A DNA stretch of 53,910 bases from DATARH01 sp036264235 (GCA_036264235.1 DATARH010000008.1:1-53910); one strand, 5' to 3'; counted from the first letter of the stretch, positions 19,431 to 27,817 are shown. The notes: generated by a model from the sequence alone, not told the origin. A program made the numbers and translations.

Positions 19431-20424
19431 CGCCACCCCGAGCAATCCGGTCCCGGGTCTCATACGCACCGACAATGCGCGCCACCAGCCGGTGCCGGAC
19501 CACATCCTGCGCGGTGAACCGCACCACCGCCGCATCATCGAGGCCGTGCAAAGCCTCGAGCGCATCGGCGAGACCGGACCGGGTGCCGACGGGCAGGTCG
19601 ACCTGGGTCGGGTCGCCATTGATGACCATGCGCGAACCCTCGCCGAGCCGGGTGAGAAACATCTTCATCTGCACCGGTGTCGTGTTCTGCGCCTCGTCGA
19701 GGATCACGAAGGCATGCGCCAATGTCCGGCCGCGCATGAAGGCGATCGGCGCGACCTCGATTTCGCCGGTGCCGAGGCGCTTCGCCAATTGCTCGGCCGG
19801 CAGCATGTCATTGAGCGCGTCGAATATCGGTCTCAGATACGGGTCGACCTTGTCGCGCAGATCCCCGGGCAGAAAGCCGAGACGCTCGCCGGCCTCGACC
19901 GCCGGCCGCGACAGGATCAGCCGCTCGACGCGGCCGGTCATCAGCAGGTCGACCCCGGCGGCGACCGCGAGATAGGTTTTGCCGGTGCCGGCCGGACCGA
20001 GGCCGAACACCAGCTCCTTTTCGCGCATCGCCTTGACGTATTCGGCCTGCGCCGCCGTGCGCGGCACGACGCGGCGCTTCCTGGTACGAAACCCGGCTTC
20101 CTCGCTCCACAAGGTCGGATTCTTCTCGTCGATCTCAGCCTGAGCGAGGCGCACCCCGGCTTCGACCGCGGCAACATCGATCTCGTCGCCGCTCTTGAGG
20201 CGGTTGTAGAGGCGCGACAGGGCGAGCCGGGCGACCTCGGTCGCGGAAGCCGGCCCTGAGATCGTCAGGCGGTTGCCGCGCGGCACCAGCGACACGCCGA
20301 GCTGGCGCTCGATCCGGTCGAGGTTCTGGTCGCGCTCGCCGTAGAGCAGCGGCACCAGCAGATTGTCGTCGAATTCGACTTGGCTTCGGCCACCCGGGGC
20401 GGGCGCGGCGGAGGCTGCGCTCAT
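19417..20424 (-). CDS. phoH: PhoH-family ATPase
   Basis: This 335-residue P-loop ATPase of the YbeZ/PhoH type is thought to work with YbeY in RNA processing. The Walker A motif GPAGTGKT spans about 143-150, and FVILDEAQNTT forms the Walker B/DEAQ region. The N-terminal part (about 20-90) resembles an RNA-binding KH-like segment. Its ATG overlaps the miaB stop in an ATGA, and its end overlaps ybeY by 14 bp. Confidence 0.95.
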   Translation of the reverse strand: MSAASAAPAPGGRSQVEFDDNLLVPLLYGERDQNLDRIERQLGVSLVPRGNRLTISGPASATEVARLALSRLYNRLKSGDEIDVAAVEAGVRLAQAEIDEKNPTLWSEEAGFRTRKRRVVPRTAAQAEYVKAMREKELVFGLGPAGTGKTYLAVAAGVDLLMTGRVERLILSRPAVEAGERLGFLPGDLRDKVDPYLRPIFDALNDMLPAEQLAKRLGTGEIEVAPIAFMRGRTLAHAFVILDEAQNTTPVQMKMFLTRLGEGSRMVINGDPTQVDLPVGTRSGLADALEALHGLDDAAVVRFTAQDVVRHRLVARIVGAYETRDRIARGGDEPT

Positions 20425-21779
20425 GCCGCCGCTCCGATTGCTGCCTCGGAGCTCGCTTCGCCGGCGAGGCTGTTGGCCAGCGCGGCGCGGATCGTCACCG
20501 GGACGATGTCACCGATCCGATCGGCCGGCAGCTCGGCATGGACAGCCTGCATGTACGGGCTGCGGCCAAGCAATTGACCCGGATGGCGGCCCATCCGGTC
20601 GAACAGCACCGGCATCACGGCGCCAGTGCAAGCCCGGTTGAAGGCGCGCTGCTGCAGCTGCAGCAGCGCCTGCAGCGTAGCGAGCCGCTCGGCCTTGACC
20701 GGCTCCGGCACCTGGTCGGGATCGCTTGCCGCCGGCGTGCCCGGCCGCGACGAATATTTAAACGAAAAGGCCTGGGCAAATCCGATCTCCTCGACAAGTG
20801 CCAGGGTCGCGGCGAATTCGGCGTCGGTCTCGCCGGGAAAGCCGACGATGAAATCCGACGACAGCGCCAGATCGGAGCGCGCCTGCCGCAGCCGTTCGAC
20901 GGTCCGCCGGTAATCGTCGGCGGTGTGGCGCCGGTTCATCGCCTCGAGCACGCGGTCGGCACCGCTTTGCACCGGCAGATGCAGGAACGGCATAAGCTGC
21001 GGCACGTCGCGATGGGCGGCGATCTGACTGTCATCGACGTCGAGCGGATGCGAAGTCGTGTAGCGAATGCGCGGCAGGTCGAGCCGCTCGGCGAGTTCGC
21101 GGATCAGATCACCGAGCCGCCAGCGGCCACCATCCGGCGACGTCCCGTGATAGGCATTGACGTTCTGTCCGAGGAGCGTGATCTCGCGCGCGCCGGCAGC
21201 GACGAGCCCTTCGGCCTCCGCGACGATCTGCGCCGCCGGCCGCGATACCTCGGCGCCGCGCGTATAGGGCACGACGCAGAAGGTACAGAATTTGTCGCAA
21301 CCCTCCTGGATCGTCAAAAACGCCGAGGTGTCCGTATTGCGGTTGGCCGGCAAGGCGTCGAATTTCGGGTCGGCCGGAAAGCTGGTGTCGATAACACCGC
21401 CCTCCGGGGTGCAGGTCGCGGCGGCGATCATTTCTGGCAGCCGGTGATAGGCCTGCGGCCCGAACACGATGTCGACAAAAGGCGCGCGCCGGCGGATTTC
21501 CTCGCCTTCGGCCTGGGCGACGCAGCCGGCGACGCCGATCAGCATGCGGCCGCCGCGCCGCGCCTTGGCGGATTTGAGCCGCCGGATCTGACCGAGCTCG
21601 GAATAGACCTTCTCGGCAGCCTTCTCGCGGATGTGACAGGTATTGAGGATCACCAGATCGGCGTCGTCGGCCCGCTCCGTCTCGGCATAGCCGAGCGCCG
21701 CCGTCACATCGGCCATTCTTGCCGAGTCGTAGACGTTCATCTGGCAACCATACGTCTTGATGTAAACGCGCTTCGTCAT
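20421..21779 (-). CDS. miaB: tRNA-2-methylthio-N6-dimethylallyladenosine synthase
   Basis: This 452-residue radical-SAM methylthiotransferase acts on A37 of tRNAs. The N-terminal UPF0004 domain holds the auxiliary cluster cysteines C12, C48 and C86. The radical-SAM CxxxCxxC is C161, C165 and C168 (CDKFCTFC). A TRAM domain closes the protein. All catalytic residues are intact and the length is standard. The ATG at 21779 lies 28 bp after the acyltransferase gene. Confidence 0.98.
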   Translation of the reverse strand: MTKRVYIKTYGCQMNVYDSARMADVTAALGYAETERADDADLVILNTCHIREKAAEKVYSELGQIRRLKSAKARRGGRMLIGVAGCVAQAEGEEIRRRAPFVDIVFGPQAYHRLPEMIAAATCTPEGGVIDTSFPADPKFDALPANRNTDTSAFLTIQEGCDKFCTFCVVPYTRGAEVSRPAAQIVAEAEGLVAAGAREITLLGQNVNAYHGTSPDGGRWRLGDLIRELAERLDLPRIRYTTSHPLDVDDSQIAAHRDVPQLMPFLHLPVQSGADRVLEAMNRRHTADDYRRTVERLRQARSDLALSSDFIVGFPGETDAEFAATLALVEEIGFAQAFSFKYSSRPGTPAASDPDQVPEPVKAERLATLQALLQLQQRAFNRACTGAVMPVLFDRMGRHPGQLLGRSPYMQAVHAELPADRIGDIVPVTIRAALANSLAGEASSEAAIGAAA

Positions 21780-21807
21780 CGAAAAGCCTGGTTGGGAAAT
21801 TCAGGCA

Positions 21808-22674
21808 TCAGCTCACGACCGGCGCGGCGACATCGCCGCGGGCGGGCCGGGCTGCCTTCTTGCGGCGCGCCTCGGGGCGGGGCTGGCGGCGGCCGGCGAG
21901 CGCACTGGCGACGCCGCGGGCGACCTGTTCGTGGCAGTACTGCGCGAGCGCCTTGCGGGAGCCGCGATCGGCAAGGCTGGTCGGGGCGTGAAATTCGACC
22001 ACGATTTCGACCGCGCCCAATCCCAGCATCCGCCACAGATGCGGCGGCAGGGCCATTCCGCCGTACCAGGCGAAGAGCGGACGGTAGCGGCGCCCCAGCG
22101 GCATGCCGTCGAGCCTGGTATAGGCGACCGAGACCGGCTGCACCGCCAGTGTATCGCCGCCGCGCTCGGCGACGCTGAACAGCGCACTCTTGAACGGCAG
22201 CACCCGGTTGCCGTCGCCGCTGGTGCCTTCCGGAAACAGGATCAGCGCGTCCTTGGCGGCGAGCCGCTCGGCGATGGCGTCGCGCTGCGTCGCGGTCGAC
22301 CGCACCTGACGATCGACGAACACCGAGCGCTGCAGCTTCGCCAGCCACCCGAACAGCGGCCAGCCGGCAACCTCGCTCTTGGCGACGAACGAACCCGGGA
22401 TCAGCGATCCCAACACCTCGATGTCGAGGTAGGAGACGTGGTTGGACGCAAACAGCACCGGTCGCGCCGTGACCGGCCGGCCGATGCGCCGCACCCGCAG
22501 CCCCAGGATCCGGCAGCACCAGCGATGGTAAAACACCGGCAGCGTCGCGACCCAGGACTGCCGCAGCACCAGCCCAAGCAGCTGGACCGGCATCAACAGC
22601 ACCGTCCAGCCGAGATAGAGCAGGATACGCCAGAGCCGGCGCGTCGTTGAGCCAATCTCCGCTACGCCGGCCAT
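21808..22674 (-). CDS. olsA: Lyso-ornithine lipid / lysophosphatidate acyltransferase
   Basis: This 288-residue membrane-associated acyltransferase of the PlsC family has one or two N-terminal hydrophobic segments (about 15-45), the catalytic HX4D motif NHVSYLD near 78-84, and the acceptor-binding motif FPEGTSGDG near 148-156. The last 30 residues are basic and disordered. PlsC-type enzymes make phosphatidate, but the 13-bp overlap with an OlsB-like gene suggests OlsA, which adds the second chain to lyso-ornithine lipid. Both activities have been reported for OlsA. The symbol depends on context. Confidence 0.78.
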   Translation of the reverse strand: MAGVAEIGSTTRRLWRILLYLGWTVLLMPVQLLGLVLRQSWVATLPVFYHRWCCRILGLRVRRIGRPVTARPVLFASNHVSYLDIEVLGSLIPGSFVAKSEVAGWPLFGWLAKLQRSVFVDRQVRSTATQRDAIAERLAAKDALILFPEGTSGDGNRVLPFKSALFSVAERGGDTLAVQPVSVAYTRLDGMPLGRRYRPLFAWYGGMALPPHLWRMLGLGAVEIVVEFHAPTSLADRGSRKALAQYCHEQVARGVASALAGRRQPRPEARRKKAARPARGDVAAPVVS

Positions 22675-23534
22675 GGATCTTTGGCTTGGCGCTCGTAATG
22701 GCGCAAATATTTCTCCGTGACGAGATCGGTCTTTAGCACGATGCAGACGTCGGTCGTGTTGAACTGCTCGTCGATCACCGCGCCATCGCCGACGAACCCG
22801 CCGACGCGAAGATAACCCTTTATCAGAGGCGGCAGCGTCGCCAAGGTTCGCGCCGGGTCGATCGCAGCCGCATCAAGCCGCCGCATATCGACGTAGCGCT
22901 CGGCCAGCGCCTTCGCCCGCAACGCCGGCGGCGCCAAATGATGGTGGTAGAGATAGGAGAGCGGCACCGCCAGCGCGTCCGGGTCGGTGCCGGGCAGGCT
23001 GGCACAGCCGAACAGTAGCGCGATCTGATGGTGGAAGACGTAAGCGGCAATGCCGCTCCACAGCAATTGCAGCACCGGGCGCGGCCGATAGCTGGGTTCG
23101 ACGCAGGAGCGGCCCAATTCGAGAATCTCGCCGGGATAGGCGAGCAGTTGTGCGATGTCGTATTCGGCGGCGGAATAGAAAGCGCCAAGACGTTCCGCGG
23201 CGCTGCGCCGGATCAGGCGGTAGGTGCCGACCACCGCCTCGGCGATGCCGCCACGGCTGTGATCGAGGACCAGCAGGTGATCGCAAATCTCATCGAACGC
23301 GTCGAAATCGCGGCGGCAGCGAGCCATCTCGGGCGCCGGATGAGCGCCCATCCGCTCATAAAAAATCCGATAGCGCAGCGCCTGGGCGGCCTCGACATCG
23401 GCCGCGGTCTCGGCGAGGCGCACCACCAGCGGGCCCGAAACGATATCGACGACACGCCCAGTTTCGGCGCTGCTCAGCACAGCCGCCGGCTCAACAGCCA
23501 GCAATGGTGATACCGTTGTCGCCCCTGTGATCAC
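22662..23534 (-). CDS. olsB: L-ornithine N(alpha)-acyltransferase (OlsB type)
   Basis: This 290-residue GNAT-fold enzyme is predicted to transfer a 3-hydroxyacyl chain from acyl-ACP to ornithine, the first step of ornithine-lipid synthesis. The OlsB/hemolysin-acyltransferase pattern is visible: ALRYRIFYERMGAH, DHLLVLD, ELGRSCVEPSYR and LFGCASLPGTDP. I chose the GTG at 23534, since the next in-frame start further out (23675) adds unconserved sequence and no ATG is usable. Ornithine lipids are made by many soil bacteria, often under phosphate limitation, but no Pho box is evident here. Confidence 0.82.
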   Translation of the reverse strand: MITGATTVSPLLAVEPAAVLSSAETGRVVDIVSGPLVVRLAETAADVEAAQALRYRIFYERMGAHPAPEMARCRRDFDAFDEICDHLLVLDHSRGGIAEAVVGTYRLIRRSAAERLGAFYSAAEYDIAQLLAYPGEILELGRSCVEPSYRPRPVLQLLWSGIAAYVFHHQIALLFGCASLPGTDPDALAVPLSYLYHHHLAPPALRAKALAERYVDMRRLDAAAIDPARTLATLPPLIKGYLRVGGFVGDGAVIDEQFNTTDVCIVLKTDLVTEKYLRHYERQAKDPWPA

Positions 23535-23613
23535 GCCAAACCGCCCCTTCGGGATGACGAACCCATTCGAAACCCGCCCCCGGCAGTTAGCCGCATCGCG
23601 TGATACATTTGCG

Positions 23614-24078
23614 TCATTCGGGACCGGTGCGGCCCTTGCCGCGCGGCACCGCGTACAGCTCCAGTCGGTGACCAACCAGATCGTAGCCGAGTTCGGAGGC
23701 GATCAATTCCTGCAATTTTTCGATCTGCTCGTTGCGGAACTCGACCACGCGCCCGCTTTGCAGGTCGATCAAATGGTCGTGGTGGTCGCTCGGCATTTCC
23801 TCATAGCGCGACCGTCCATCGCCGAAATCGTGCCTGGCCAGAATATTCGCTTCCTCGAACAGCCGGACCGTACGGTACACCGTCGCGATGCTGATGTGGG
23901 AATCGATCGCGGAAGCGCGCCGGTAGACCTGCTCGACATCGGGATGATCGGCCGAATCGGACAGCACCCGCGCTATGATGCGGCGCTGCTCGGTCATCTT
24001 CAGGCCTTTGTCGAGACAGAGCTGCTCCAGACGGGACGTCATGGCAGCATGATCCGGACGGGGGTCATGTAAGGTCAT
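23614..24078 (-). CDS. fur: Fur-family metal-dependent repressor (Fur/Mur)
   Basis: This 154-residue Fur-family regulator has a winged helix (about 20-85, recognition segment ISIATVYRTVRLFEEA) and a C-terminal domain with the metal motif DHHDHLIDLQSGRVVEF (about 97-113). The C-terminal CxxC structural zinc sites are absent, as in alphaproteobacterial Fur/Mur proteins. In this group the orthologue often answers to manganese (Mur) while Irr answers to iron and haem, so its ligand is uncertain. ATGs at 24078 and 24042 are both possible. It lies 72 bp downstream of mucR. Confidence 0.9.
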   Translation of the reverse strand: MTLHDPRPDHAAMTSRLEQLCLDKGLKMTEQRRIIARVLSDSADHPDVEQVYRRASAIDSHISIATVYRTVRLFEEANILARHDFGDGRSRYEEMPSDHHDHLIDLQSGRVVEFRNEQIEKLQELIASELGYDLVGHRLELYAVPRGKGRTGPE

Positions 24079-24150
24079 CTTAGCGGAAACTCGCCGCCGA
24101 GCCTACGGCCGCGACCCGCTGCAAACGCAAGGCAAATCGCGGATAGCGAC

Positions 24151-24567
24151 CTAACCGCGCCCGCGCCGTGCCCGCGTACCGAGGCCGATCTCCTTCGCCA
24201 GCCGGCTTCGCTGGCGGGCATAGTTCGGCGCCACCATCGGATAATCCGGCGGCAGGCCCCAGCGTTCGCGATATTGCTCGGGACTCATGTCGTACGCGGT
24301 CTTCAGATGGCGTTTCAGCATCTTCAGCCGCTTGCCGTCTTCCAGACAGACGATGTAGTCGGGCTGGATCGATTTCTTGACGTTGACCACGGGCTGCGGC
24401 CGTTCCGCCGGCGCAGCCGGCCCGCTGCCGATATTCGCCAGCGAGCTGTAGACTTGGGTGATTAGTTGCGGCAGGTCGCCGACCGCGACCGTATTGTTGG
24501 AAACGTGCGCAGCGACGATTTCCGTGGTCAACGTCAGCAAATCGTTTGTTTGTTCGTTGTCGTTCAT
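24151..24567 (-). CDS. mucR: MucR/Ros-family transcriptional regulator
   Basis: This 138-residue protein has an N-terminal oligomerisation region (about 5-45) and a C-terminal Ros-type zinc-finger-like domain (about 68-115) with IVCLEDGKRLKMLKRHL and the family tail WGLPPDYPMVAPNYA. MucR proteins are H-NS-like silencers that bind AT-rich DNA and repress their own genes. Compared with Ros, the second Cys is Asp (CLED) and the last His position is occupied by AY (HLKTAY), so zinc binding may be lost. The promoter is very clear and is flanked by inverted repeats. The symbol is used for the family. Confidence 0.92.
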   Translation of the reverse strand: MNDNEQTNDLLTLTTEIVAAHVSNNTVAVGDLPQLITQVYSSLANIGSGPAAPAERPQPVVNVKKSIQPDYIVCLEDGKRLKMLKRHLKTAYDMSPEQYRERWGLPPDYPMVAPNYARQRSRLAKEIGLGTRARRGRG

Positions 24568-24572
24568 ATCGG

Positions 24573-24649
24573 GAGCCTAACCTTAACCGCCAGCGAATAT
24601 AAGTACTCGCTGAAAATTGGACAATACCGATTTGCCGAAAGTTAGGCTC
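24573..24649. repeat. 9-bp inverted repeats flanking the mucR promoter
   Basis: GAGCCTAAC at 24573-24581 and GTTAGGCTC at 24641-24649 are perfect reverse complements, 59 bp apart, one on each side of the predicted mucR promoter. Only one arm would be in the mRNA, so an RNA hairpin is unlikely and a pair of operator half-sites is the natural reading. MucR proteins are known to autoregulate, but binding to this motif is inference. Confidence 0.6.
24596..24624 (-). promoter_or_regulatory. Predicted mucR promoter
   Basis: On the minus strand TTGTCC (24619-24624) and TATATT (24596-24601) have an optimal 17-nt spacer. The spacer and surroundings are distinctly AT-rich against the GC-rich background. 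The leader would be only about 20 nt. Confidence 0.65.
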
Positions 24650-24708
24650 ACGCAAAACAAAACGGATTGGCTGGGTAATTTCCCCGGAAACCTCAATAGT
24701 CGAGCCCG

Positions 24709-25176
24709 TCAACTCAAGCATGCATTCTGATTTAACCTGAGACGCAGGATCAGCGCGTCCGCCAATCCGTCCGGGCGACGATAGTAGCGCGGCCGAAACC
24801 CGGCCCGCCCGAACCCCAGCGCGGTGTAGAGACGGCGGGCCGCATGGTTGTCGGTCGCGACTTCCAGCACCACCGAGCCGAGACCGCGCCGTGTCGCTTC
24901 GTCGGCGATCGCGCCGACCAGTTGCCGCCCGGTCCCGCGCCGCCGCTGCGACGGCAAGACCCCCAGCGACAGCACCTCGCATTCGGTACCGAGATCGCGG
25001 GCCAGGGCAAAGCCGATCGGTGTGCCGCGCAGCCACGCAATACAGCCGAAGCAGCCCGGCAGCGCCAGCAACCGGCCGAATGCCTCGGCATCCCACGGCT
25101 CGTCGGGAAAGCAGGCGAGATGCAGGCGGGCCATCGGCTCGGCCGCGGTCACCGGCATCGCGGCGATGCGGGTCAT
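24709..25176 (-). CDS. rimI: GNAT acetyltransferase RimI
   Basis: This 155-residue GNAT enzyme is similar to RimI, the acetyltransferase of ribosomal protein S18. The acetyl-CoA binding loop is in LPSQRRRGTGRQLV (about 74-87), followed by the conserved VLEVATDNHAARRLYTALGF segment. Its ATG overlaps the tsaB stop (ATGA). The tsaB-rimI pair is widespread, which supports the name over a generic acetyltransferase. Confidence 0.88.
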   Translation of the reverse strand: MTRIAAMPVTAAEPMARLHLACFPDEPWDAEAFGRLLALPGCFGCIAWLRGTPIGFALARDLGTECEVLSLGVLPSQRRRGTGRQLVGAIADEATRRGLGSVVLEVATDNHAARRLYTALGFGRAGFRPRYYRRPDGLADALILRLRLNQNACLS

Positions 25177-25916
25177 CGGGCGCGGCGCAGGACTGGTGGC
25201 CGCTGTTTCGGAAAGCTGACGTCCGGTGACCGAAGATAAACCGGGGTCAGCGGCTGCGGCTTGCGGTCGGATCGCCAGGTCAGCCGTGCCGCCGCCAGAA
25301 CGCCCAATGCATCGGGCGCTGAGCCGGCGACCCGATCGAGGCCGTCTCGGCCGGGCAGCGCCGCCGCGGCGATTTCGGCGGCATCCCCAGCGATCCGCAG
25401 CGGCGTATCGCCGATCAGCCCGTCGACATAGCCCTTAATATCGTTCGGCAGGATTGCCACTGGCGGGGCGATCGGTTCCCCGGAAGCGGCGATCAATTGC
25501 AGGTAGAGCTCGCTACGGCGGCTGTCGATCGCGACCAAGACCGGGCCCCGCTCTTCTCGGTGGGCCAGGGCTGCTGCGACCGCGGCAAAGCTGGTGACGC
25601 CGATCGTCTCGACATCGGCGCCGAGCGCGATACCCTGGGCGGCGGCCAAGCCGACCCGGATCCCGGTGAAGCCGCCGGGGCCGACGCAAGCGGCGACGAT
25701 CTTGATTGCTGCTGGCGAAAGCTGGCCAACGGCCGCCGCGATCATCGGCAGCAGCGTCTCGGCATGGCCATGCCTCATCGCGCGCCGCTCGTTGGCGAGC
25801 AGCTCGTCGCCGCGGGCAAGCGCCACCGAGCAGGCGGCGCCAGCCGTCTCTATCGCAAGGATCAGAGGTGCCGCAACCGTGTCGCGGTTGGAAGCGTCGT
25901 CGGCGGTCTCGCTCAG
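25173..25916 (-). CDS. tsaB: tRNA threonylcarbamoyladenosine protein TsaB
   Basis: TsaB is the non-catalytic partner of TsaD in making t6A37 of ANN-decoding tRNAs. The ASKHA-fold N-terminus ILAIETAGAACSVALARG and the segment CVGPGGFTGIRVGL are diagnostic. Between the upstream stop and the conserved region there is no ATG, GTG or TTG except a GTG at 26012 that would overlap nfuA by 100 bp. A CTG at 25916 overlaps the nfuA stop as CTGA, the same geometry as the ATGA overlaps nearby, and GAGG lies 10 nt upstream. I therefore place the start at CTG, with caution. Confidence 0.88.
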   Translation of the reverse strand: MSETADDASNRDTVAAPLILAIETAGAACSVALARGDELLANERRAMRHGHAETLLPMIAAAVGQLSPAAIKIVAACVGPGGFTGIRVGLAAAQGIALGADVETIGVTSFAAVAAALAHREERGPVLVAIDSRRSELYLQLIAASGEPIAPPVAILPNDIKGYVDGLIGDTPLRIAGDAAEIAAAALPGRDGLDRVAGSAPDALGVLAAARLTWRSDRKPQPLTPVYLRSPDVSFPKQRPPVLRRAR

Positions 25917-26467
25917 ATGGCGCGAACCTCGACGACCTCGGGAATGTAATGGCGCAGCATGTTCTCGATGCCGGCCTTCAGCGTCGCGGTCGAGCTGGGG
26001 CAGCCGGAGCACGAGCCCTGCATGTGCAGATAGACGACGCCGTCCTCGAAATCGTGAAAAATGATGTCGCCGCCATCCATTGCCACCGCCGGGCGCACGC
26101 GGGTTTCGAGCAGCTCCTTGATCTGGGTGACGACCTCGTCGTCCTCCTCGCCGCCCTCACCTGCTGCCGTGCTCTCTTCCGCCGCGTTGAGAACCGGCCG
26201 GCCGGCGGTGAAATGTTCCATGATCACGGCCAGCACCGCCGGCTTCAGCTGATACCAGTCGCTATCGCCGCTTTTGGTGATCGTAATAAAATCGCCGCCG
26301 AGAAAAACCCCGCTGACCTCCGGCAACTGAAACAGGCGCTCGGCCAAAGGCGAGCGCCACGCCGACTCCGCGTCGGCGAAATTGGCCGTCCCCGTGCCCA
26401 TGACCGTGCATCCCGGCAGGAATTTGAGGGTCGCCGGGTTGGGGGTCTGCTCGGTCTGGATAAACAT
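25913..26467 (-). CDS. NifU-like Fe-S scaffold/carrier protein (NfuA type)
   Basis: This 184-residue protein has an N-terminal Nfu/Scaffold domain (about 1-88, starting MFIQTEQTPNPATLKFLPG) and a C-terminal NifU-like domain (about 112-182) with the cluster ligands C153-x2-C156 in GSCSGCPSS. It carries or delivers [4Fe-4S] clusters to apoproteins such as MiaB-type enzymes. The domain order is that of mitochondrial and alphaproteobacterial NFU1, not of E. coli NfuA, whose N-terminal domain differs. It is followed directly by tsaB. Confidence 0.93.
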   Translation of the reverse strand: MFIQTEQTPNPATLKFLPGCTVMGTGTANFADAESAWRSPLAERLFQLPEVSGVFLGGDFITITKSGDSDWYQLKPAVLAVIMEHFTAGRPVLNAAEESTAAGEGGEEDDEVVTQIKELLETRVRPAVAMDGGDIIFHDFEDGVVYLHMQGSCSGCPSSTATLKAGIENMLRHYIPEVVEVRAI

Positions 26468-26553
26468 CGGCGGCTCCGTGGTCAGGTACTGGAAGAGGGC
26501 GCCTTAAGCATGGGGTTTTGCCGGATCGAATCAACCCTGCGGAGGCGACCGCC

Positions 26554-27027
26554 TCAGCTCAATGCGTCGATTTGATCGACGCTCAGCCCGCCGGGCACGA
26601 TCGTGATCGGGATGCGCAGGCGCGCCGAGGCGCGTCCGGTCAGATAGGTGATCAGAGGCCCCGGCCCCTCTGGTCCGGTGCCGGCGCCGAGCACCAGGAT
26701 CGAGATCGCCGGCTCCTCGGCGATCAGCGCCAGAAGCTCGTCGCGCGTCCGTCCCTCGCGGATGTAGACCATCGGCATCGCACCCGCGATCGGCGCGATC
26801 TCCTCGCATAATTTGTTGAGCAGCGCTTCGGCTTCCTCCCGCCGTTCTTCACGTGCCAGCTCCTCGATTGCGATCCAGTGCTGCACTTCGGGAGGTTCCA
26901 GCACGTGCAGCAGGGCAAGACGGCCGCCCGTATGGGCGGCACGGCGGGCCGCGTAATGCACCGCGAGATGGTGCTCCGGCGTGTCGTCGACCACCACCAG
27001 GAAGACCCTGGGCACGCTGTCTGCCAT
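26554..27027 (-). CDS. Universal stress protein (UspA domain)
   Basis: This 157-residue single-domain protein has the Usp core: VFLVVVDDTPEHHLAVHYAARRA at the N-terminus, a central LLHVLEPP strand, and the end region SILVLGAGTGPEGPGPLITYLTG, where the ATP-type G-x2-G-x9-G pattern is only partly kept. Its precise role cannot be told from sequence. The ATG at 27027 has GAGG about 9 nt upstream; a GTG at 27042 is the alternative. It lies between the TIGR02186 protein and nfuA, as in many Rhizobiales. Confidence 0.88.
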   Translation of the reverse strand: MADSVPRVFLVVVDDTPEHHLAVHYAARRAAHTGGRLALLHVLEPPEVQHWIAIEELAREERREEAEALLNKLCEEIAPIAGAMPMVYIREGRTRDELLALIAEEPAISILVLGAGTGPEGPGPLITYLTGRASARLRIPITIVPGGLSVDQIDALS

Positions 27028-27058
27028 CGCGGTGGGCCTCACTAGTGCGCCGGGGCGT

Positions 27059-27817
27059 TCAAATGGTTCGGAACGGCAGGCTTGCCAGCCATCCTGCCAT
27101 TACCGCGGCCAGCACCGCAATCGCGCCATAGGCGGCGGCTGCGCCGGTGGCAAAATCGGAGACCGCCGCGTCGATGCCGACCTTGGAAACGACCAGCGGC
27201 GTCGTCTGCGCGCCGACCACGTCGCGGTTGCGGATCAGGAACACCTCGACGAGATAGGTGCCGGTCGGGACATTCGCCGGAAACGAGATGTTGGCGCGAA
27301 ACAGGCGCTCGCCGAGAAAGCTGATCTGCTCGACCCGCGTCGGGAAGAGACCGGCGCGCTGCTGCTCGCGCACCAGCGCCTCGGTGAAGACCGAGAGCCG
27401 ATCCGGGGTCGCCGCCGAGTTGTTCTGGAATTTCAGATTGCGGACCCCGATCCGATAAAGCGCCGCGGCACTGGCCGGGACCGCCTCATCGATCGGTCGG
27501 CTAGCGGCGACCGCGTAGAAGCTTGGCACACTGCCAAACTCAACCGACTCGGCGTTGGCCCAGATGCCGAGAATCTTGGCCTTGCGCCATACCGTCAAAT
27601 CGCGCTCAGGGCCGCGCACCACCGCGACGATATCGCCCGGACCATCGGTGGCGCCGAACAGCACGACCGAGGTGCCGGTGAAGCTGCTGTTGATCGCGAT
27701 CAGATGATTGCTGAGGTCGGCGACAACCTCGTCCGCTCGCGCCGGGCCGCCGGCAAAGAGCGCGACAGCAAGCGAAATAGCGCCGAGCCACGCCGCAGCC
27801 GCCGGACGGGCGTTCAT
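27059..27817 (-). CDS. TIGR02186-family membrane-anchored periplasmic protein
   Basis: This 252-residue protein has a signal peptide (about 1-28, ending ARA-DE), a periplasmic beta-rich domain, and one C-terminal membrane helix (about 222-246). It matches the conserved alphaproteobacterial family TIGR02186, whose biochemical role is unknown. It overlaps the TSUP permease stop by 4 bp (ATGA), and this pairing recurs in the group, so it probably supports the same transport process. The start at 27817 is set by this overlap and the clean signal peptide. Confidence 0.82.
   Translation of the reverse strand: MNARPAAAAWLGAISLAVALFAGGPARADEVVADLSNHLIAINSSFTGTSVVLFGATDGPGDIVAVVRGPERDLTVWRKAKILGIWANAESVEFGSVPSFYAVAASRPIDEAVPASAAALYRIGVRNLKFQNNSAATPDRLSVFTEALVREQQRAGLFPTRVEQISFLGERLFRANISFPANVPTGTYLVEVFLIRNRDVVGAQTTPLVVSKVGIDAAVSDFATGAAAAYGAIAVLAAVMAGWLASLPFRTI

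Noticed and set aside
24568..24708. The mucR inverted repeats as a terminator
   Set aside because: The arms are 59 bp apart with the promoter between them and no T-tract.
24080..25096. A 338-codon minus-strand frame across rimI, the mucR promoter and mucR
   Set aside because: It runs out of frame with rimI and mucR, which both have clear family signatures.
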